DNA of 7,382 nt from Acidobacteriaceae bacterium. Lineage in GTDB: Bacteria; Acidobacteriota; Terriglobia; Terriglobales; Acidobacteriaceae. The position numbers were made by a program, and so were the translations under genes. The notes under the pieces are model-generated. The model saw only the letters and a list, made by a program, of their open reading frames with translations. It was not told where the DNA came from and did no database searches. The DNA is taken from the NCBI GenBank assembly GCA_003140705.1, contig PLKU01000564.1:4767-12148 (forward strand), read 5' to 3'. This document shows positions 5,372 through 7,382 of this stretch, in pieces (positions within the stretch are counted from its first letter, which is position 1; each line of letters opens with the position of its first letter).

Positions 5372-6532
5372 CTATTTCGTTGTTTTCTCCGGCTTGGGCA
5401 TAGAGTATCCGCGGCGCGCCTCTAACTGCACGCCGCCGCGATCTACTTTGACTTTCAAGCGATGATAAATCCCGTCGGGTTTCACGCCGCCGGTTGAGAG
5501 TTCGAGCAGGTAAACGATCTCCGGCGCCTCCGTGAGGGCCTTGAATCCCGCGTCGAAATCGTTGCTGCCGTGAAAGTACTCGCCTCCGGCGCCATATGCG
5601 AGTTCCGCCAGGACATTTTCCTCGGCAGGAGATGGACTAGGGCCGGAAACAAACACCCCGCGCGCATTGAGAGCGCTGATGGTGACATTGGACTCTGCAG
5701 CAAGGTTCATGACCCGTGATTCCGCGTCTCTCGCCTGCGGGTCATCCAGAGGAAGAGCGAAGCCGGGTGAAACCAGAATCAACTCGCGCTGTCCTGGAAG
5801 GGAAGACATTCTGCGAACAAACTCGGCGATGGAAGCAAAGGTTACGCGACGATCCTGCTCGGCAACCACCTGGGCGGGAGTGATGGCATTGCTTCTGTCG
5901 GGCAGCTTATTGATGCCGGGGTTAGGCTCCAACCCGATGCTTGTCATTCCTGCGACGTCATTCCGGTACAGAGTTCGAGTTCGCAGCTTCATGATCGCGT
6001 CCCGCAGCTTGGAGTGATCACGCGTGAAGCCGCTATTGGGTATTCCGGAAGTTGAGACCACGGCGGCCAGATCCGAGGGAGCCAATGCCGAGTCGAGCAT
6101 AGCCGCGGCGGCATTCCGGACGTGGGTCAGATCTTCATTGCTTAAGTGCAGGTCGTCGAAGAGGAACACGATGAAACGCGGCGACGCGGGCTGTTGCGGC
6201 GTTTCATTGGGTGCGATCGCCTGCTGCCCGGAGCTACCAGAATTGCTCTCCGTCCGGCTTTCCACCACCCCGCGCTTTTCCACTGTGAGTGCGGAAATAG
6301 GATGCGGCTTGTCGTTGTCGAAGACCTGAAAGTCCTCAACCTTCAGGCCGTCCACCGCCCGGCCCTGCTTGTCGCGGACTACAACCGGAACCAATATCTT
6401 ATCGACGTTCAGTTCGATTACGGGTCCAGCGGGCTGCGACCCGCTTGCTTGCTGGGCGAGCGAATGCATCCCCGATATCAAAGCCAAGCAACAGAGGACA
6501 AGAGCCGGACACATCCGTACGCGCATTTTCAC
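5372..6532 (-). CDS. secreted VWFA-related acidobacterial protein (upstream paralogue)
   Basis: With the GTG start at 6532 the product is 386 residues. AAGGAG ends seven bases upstream of that GTG. With this start, the conserved residues from SLAQQASGSQ to at least VFDNDKP carry the same numbers as in the neighbouring paralogue, so both signal peptides are 26 residues long. TTG 6538 and ATG 6526 are alternatives. The layout is signal peptide (1-26), N-terminal beta domain (38-80), a Ser/Pro/Gln-rich linker (90-117) and a VWA core from RFIVFLFDD (119-127). The metal site reads D127-x-H-x-S131. Later motifs are NSGFTRDHS, FVRRMSSLPGQRELILVSPGFA, NVTISALNARGVF and ARRGYSMPKPEK. It is shorter than its paralogue, mainly in the middle of the VWA core. 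The function is unknown, and a secreted metal-dependent binding protein is the inference. The wrecked 400-residue-protein copy lies 35 bases upstream and may once have led this operon. Confidence 0.86.
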   Translation of the reverse strand: MKMRVRMCPALVLCCLALISGMHSLAQQASGSQPAGPVIELNVDKILVPVVVRDKQGRAVDGLKVEDFQVFDNDKPHPISALTVEKRGVVESRTESNSGSSGQQAIAPNETPQQPASPRFIVFLFDDLHLSNEDLTHVRNAAAAMLDSALAPSDLAAVVSTSGIPNSGFTRDHSKLRDAIMKLRTRTLYRNDVAGMTSIGLEPNPGINKLPDRSNAITPAQVVAEQDRRVTFASIAEFVRRMSSLPGQRELILVSPGFALPLDDPQARDAESRVMNLAAESNVTISALNARGVFVSGPSPSPAEENVLAELAYGAGGEYFHGSNDFDAGFKALTEAPEIVYLLELSTGGVKPDGIYHRLKVKVDRGGVQLEARRGYSMPKPEKTTK

Positions 6533-6538
6533 CTGCAA

Positions 6539-6545
6539 TCTCCTT
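6539..6545 (-). promoter_or_regulatory. ribosome binding site choosing the GTG start
   Basis: AAGGAGA on the minus strand is the strongest Shine-Dalgarno-like site in the window. It lies six to seven bases before GTG 6532, overlaps the spacing needed for TTG 6538, and is too far from ATG 6526. This supports the GTG start of the upstream VWA gene. Confidence 0.6.
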
Positions 6546-6567
6546 ACTTTGAAATCAGAGAGGAGTG

Positions 6568-6764
6568 TTATCTCGGTTCCGAAGGTGCGTCCGCGGGACT
6601 CTCAACCTGCGTGACTGGCGTATCGGTCAGAATCTGGGTCGTCGCAGCAAAGCGGTGACGGCCGCGGTCAACGCCTAATCCAGTTGCGTCACTGTGACCC
6701 GCGTTGCCGCCCCTGCGGGATACGCCAAGGCTGTCAAAACCACGAGGAGAATCAGCCGTCGCAA
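6568..6764 (-). pseudogene. internally deleted copy of the 400-residue secreted protein gene
   Basis: The 5' part (TTG 6764 to about 6660) encodes LRRLILLVVLTALAYPAGAA then TRVTVTQLD. It matches MRRWILLGVMAVVALNAGAA then RRVTVAELV of the intact gene at 2749. The leader is also alike (GAAAAGG before the start). Codon 30, CAG (Gln) in the intact copy, is TAG here (6677-6675), and the next codons (GCG TTG ACC GCG) still align with it. Near 6660 the sequence jumps. In a different frame it then reads RHRFAATTQI and ends at TAA 6570-6568, matching YHRFAGTTRI at the intact C-terminus. About 335 codons are missing between. The damage is threefold: a probable ATG to TTG start change, a nonsense codon and a frame-breaking internal deletion. 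It lies 35 bases upstream of the VWA gene at 6532. Confidence 0.8.
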
Positions 6765-6981
6765 TGTACCGCCCCTTTTCTGGACCCGCCTTTTCTGCCG
6801 CTGGGGGATGGAAGGCCGAATGCTTTCGCTTAGCCCCCAGGACACTTCCCTATACACCACTTAAGGGGTCTTCGGGAGCGGGCGCCAGGTCCGACGATTT
6901 GTCACCCAGAGTCTACGCGTCCCATGCGAATGGATGCAATTGCCGGATAGATGCCGCCGGCATCCTGACCTTGCGCGCTGA
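6765..6981. other. intergenic; upstream region of the VWA cluster
   Basis: No gene is seen here. On the minus strand it should contain the promoter of the wrecked copy and the VWA genes. CAGAAAAGG occurs twice there, 15 bases apart (6782-6774 and 6797-6789), which duplicates the ribosome-binding-site region. I found no convincing -35 and -10 pair. A plus-strand ATG frame across this stretch (6704-7030) has no protein-like features. Confidence 0.4.
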
Positions 6982-7382
6982 AAAAACCATCCTGTGCCCA
7001 CATCCGGTATTCAGTTCAACGAGCCTCTAAAAATACAGCGGCACATTTACGAGAGAGATACATGTATTGGCGCTCCTGCCGGATGTACGCCATCGACGAT
7101 AGCGATATCTGTGACCTATGACGGATCTCCAGTCGACAATCACAGTCTCTATTCAACTATCAGCGCAGACGCACGCTATGTGGCATTTGATTCAATCGCT
7201 ACTAACATTCTTAACTTTGCTCAGGCGCAGGCGATCTGCCCGATCTCCGCGTGTAGCTATCTGAGGGATACCTGTATAGGTGCTTCAGCATCCTGCCAAC
7301 CCGTGACGACTCTAGTCTCGACCCTGCCGGACGGCAGCCCCGCCAGGGGGGAGGCGCCATCAAGTAAATATCCCCCGGCAGA
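6982..7382 (+). CDS. PD40-type beta-propeller protein, partial at right edge
   Basis: The plus frame is open from after a TGA (6979-6981) to the window end, about 133 codons. From about residue 21 (7042) it reads like secreted PD40/TolB-like propeller proteins common in Acidobacteriota. HIYERDTCIGAPAGCTPST is followed by a loop with YDGSPVDN, then the hallmark STISADARYVAFDSIATNIL, then YLRDTCIGASASCQPVTT and LPDGSPARGEAP. The RDTCIGA motif recurs 70 codons apart (7054 and 7264), which marks one blade. Cysteine pairs (C-x6-C twice, C-x4-C once) suggest disulfides outside the cytoplasm. No signal peptide, ATG or ribosome binding site is seen at the left end; the only early candidate is a GTG at 6994. 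The gene therefore seems to have lost its 5' part, or the frame is broken near 6980. The function is unknown. Confidence 0.62.

Noticed and set aside
4679..5425. A 248-codon plus-strand open frame
   Set aside because: It is antisense to the VWA gene at 3986-5308, whose product is a recognisable family member. Its own translation has no domain or signal peptide, so it is a codon-use shadow.
6146..6658. A 170-codon plus-strand open frame
   Set aside because: It is antisense to the upstream VWA gene and runs into the pseudogene. Part of its translation resembles that of the shadow at 4679-5425 only because the VWA genes are duplicated.
1..7382. CRISPR array
   Set aside because: No series of regularly spaced identical repeats exists. 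The only clear repeats are one pair of 36-bp copies, the VWA duplication and the paralogue wreck.

Overview
The window most likely comes from an Acidobacteriota genome. The main evidence is two tandem genes for secreted proteins of the 'VWFA-related, acidobacterial' type (TIGR03436-like). Supporting evidence is a remnant of a third such gene, the tail of an FtsX/MacB-type permease resembling the acidobacterial duplicated orphan permeases, and the edge of a PD40-type beta-propeller gene. This assignment rests on protein families recognised by eye, not on a search.

Layout, left to right. Positions 1-500 hold no recognisable gene, but they carry one copy of a 36-bp repeat. Positions 522-1402 (minus strand) encode a type II toxin-antitoxin operon, PrlF antitoxin then YhaV ribonuclease toxin. 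Stop and start codons overlap by one base, and hairpins follow the toxin. Positions 1403-2160 are mostly non-coding: a decayed tRNA-like segment, several small inverted repeats and the second copy of the 36-bp repeat. Positions 2164-2628 are a fossil junction. The 3' end of a VWA-type gene (minus) abuts the 3' end of an ABC permease gene (plus), and both have lost their 5' halves at about 2400. Positions 2749-3951 (plus) encode an intact 400-residue secreted protein of unknown function. It converges on two VWA genes (minus, 3986-5308 and 5372-6532). Just upstream of the VWA pair, 6568-6764 (minus) is a wreck of a second copy of the 400-residue protein: only its first about 35 and last about 31 codons survive, and it has a nonsense codon. 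From about 6982 to the right edge (plus) runs a beta-propeller reading frame with no visible start.

Functionally there are two units. The toxin-antitoxin pair is self-contained and may sit on a mobile or formerly mobile segment. The rest is a cluster of exported proteins in which one gene type (secreted protein of unknown function plus VWA protein) has been duplicated, partly lost and probably homogenised. No CRISPR array, rRNA, intact tRNA or intact transposase gene is visible. The most unusual content is the evolutionary wreckage and the repeated pairing of the two secreted families, not a clearly new defence or metabolic system.
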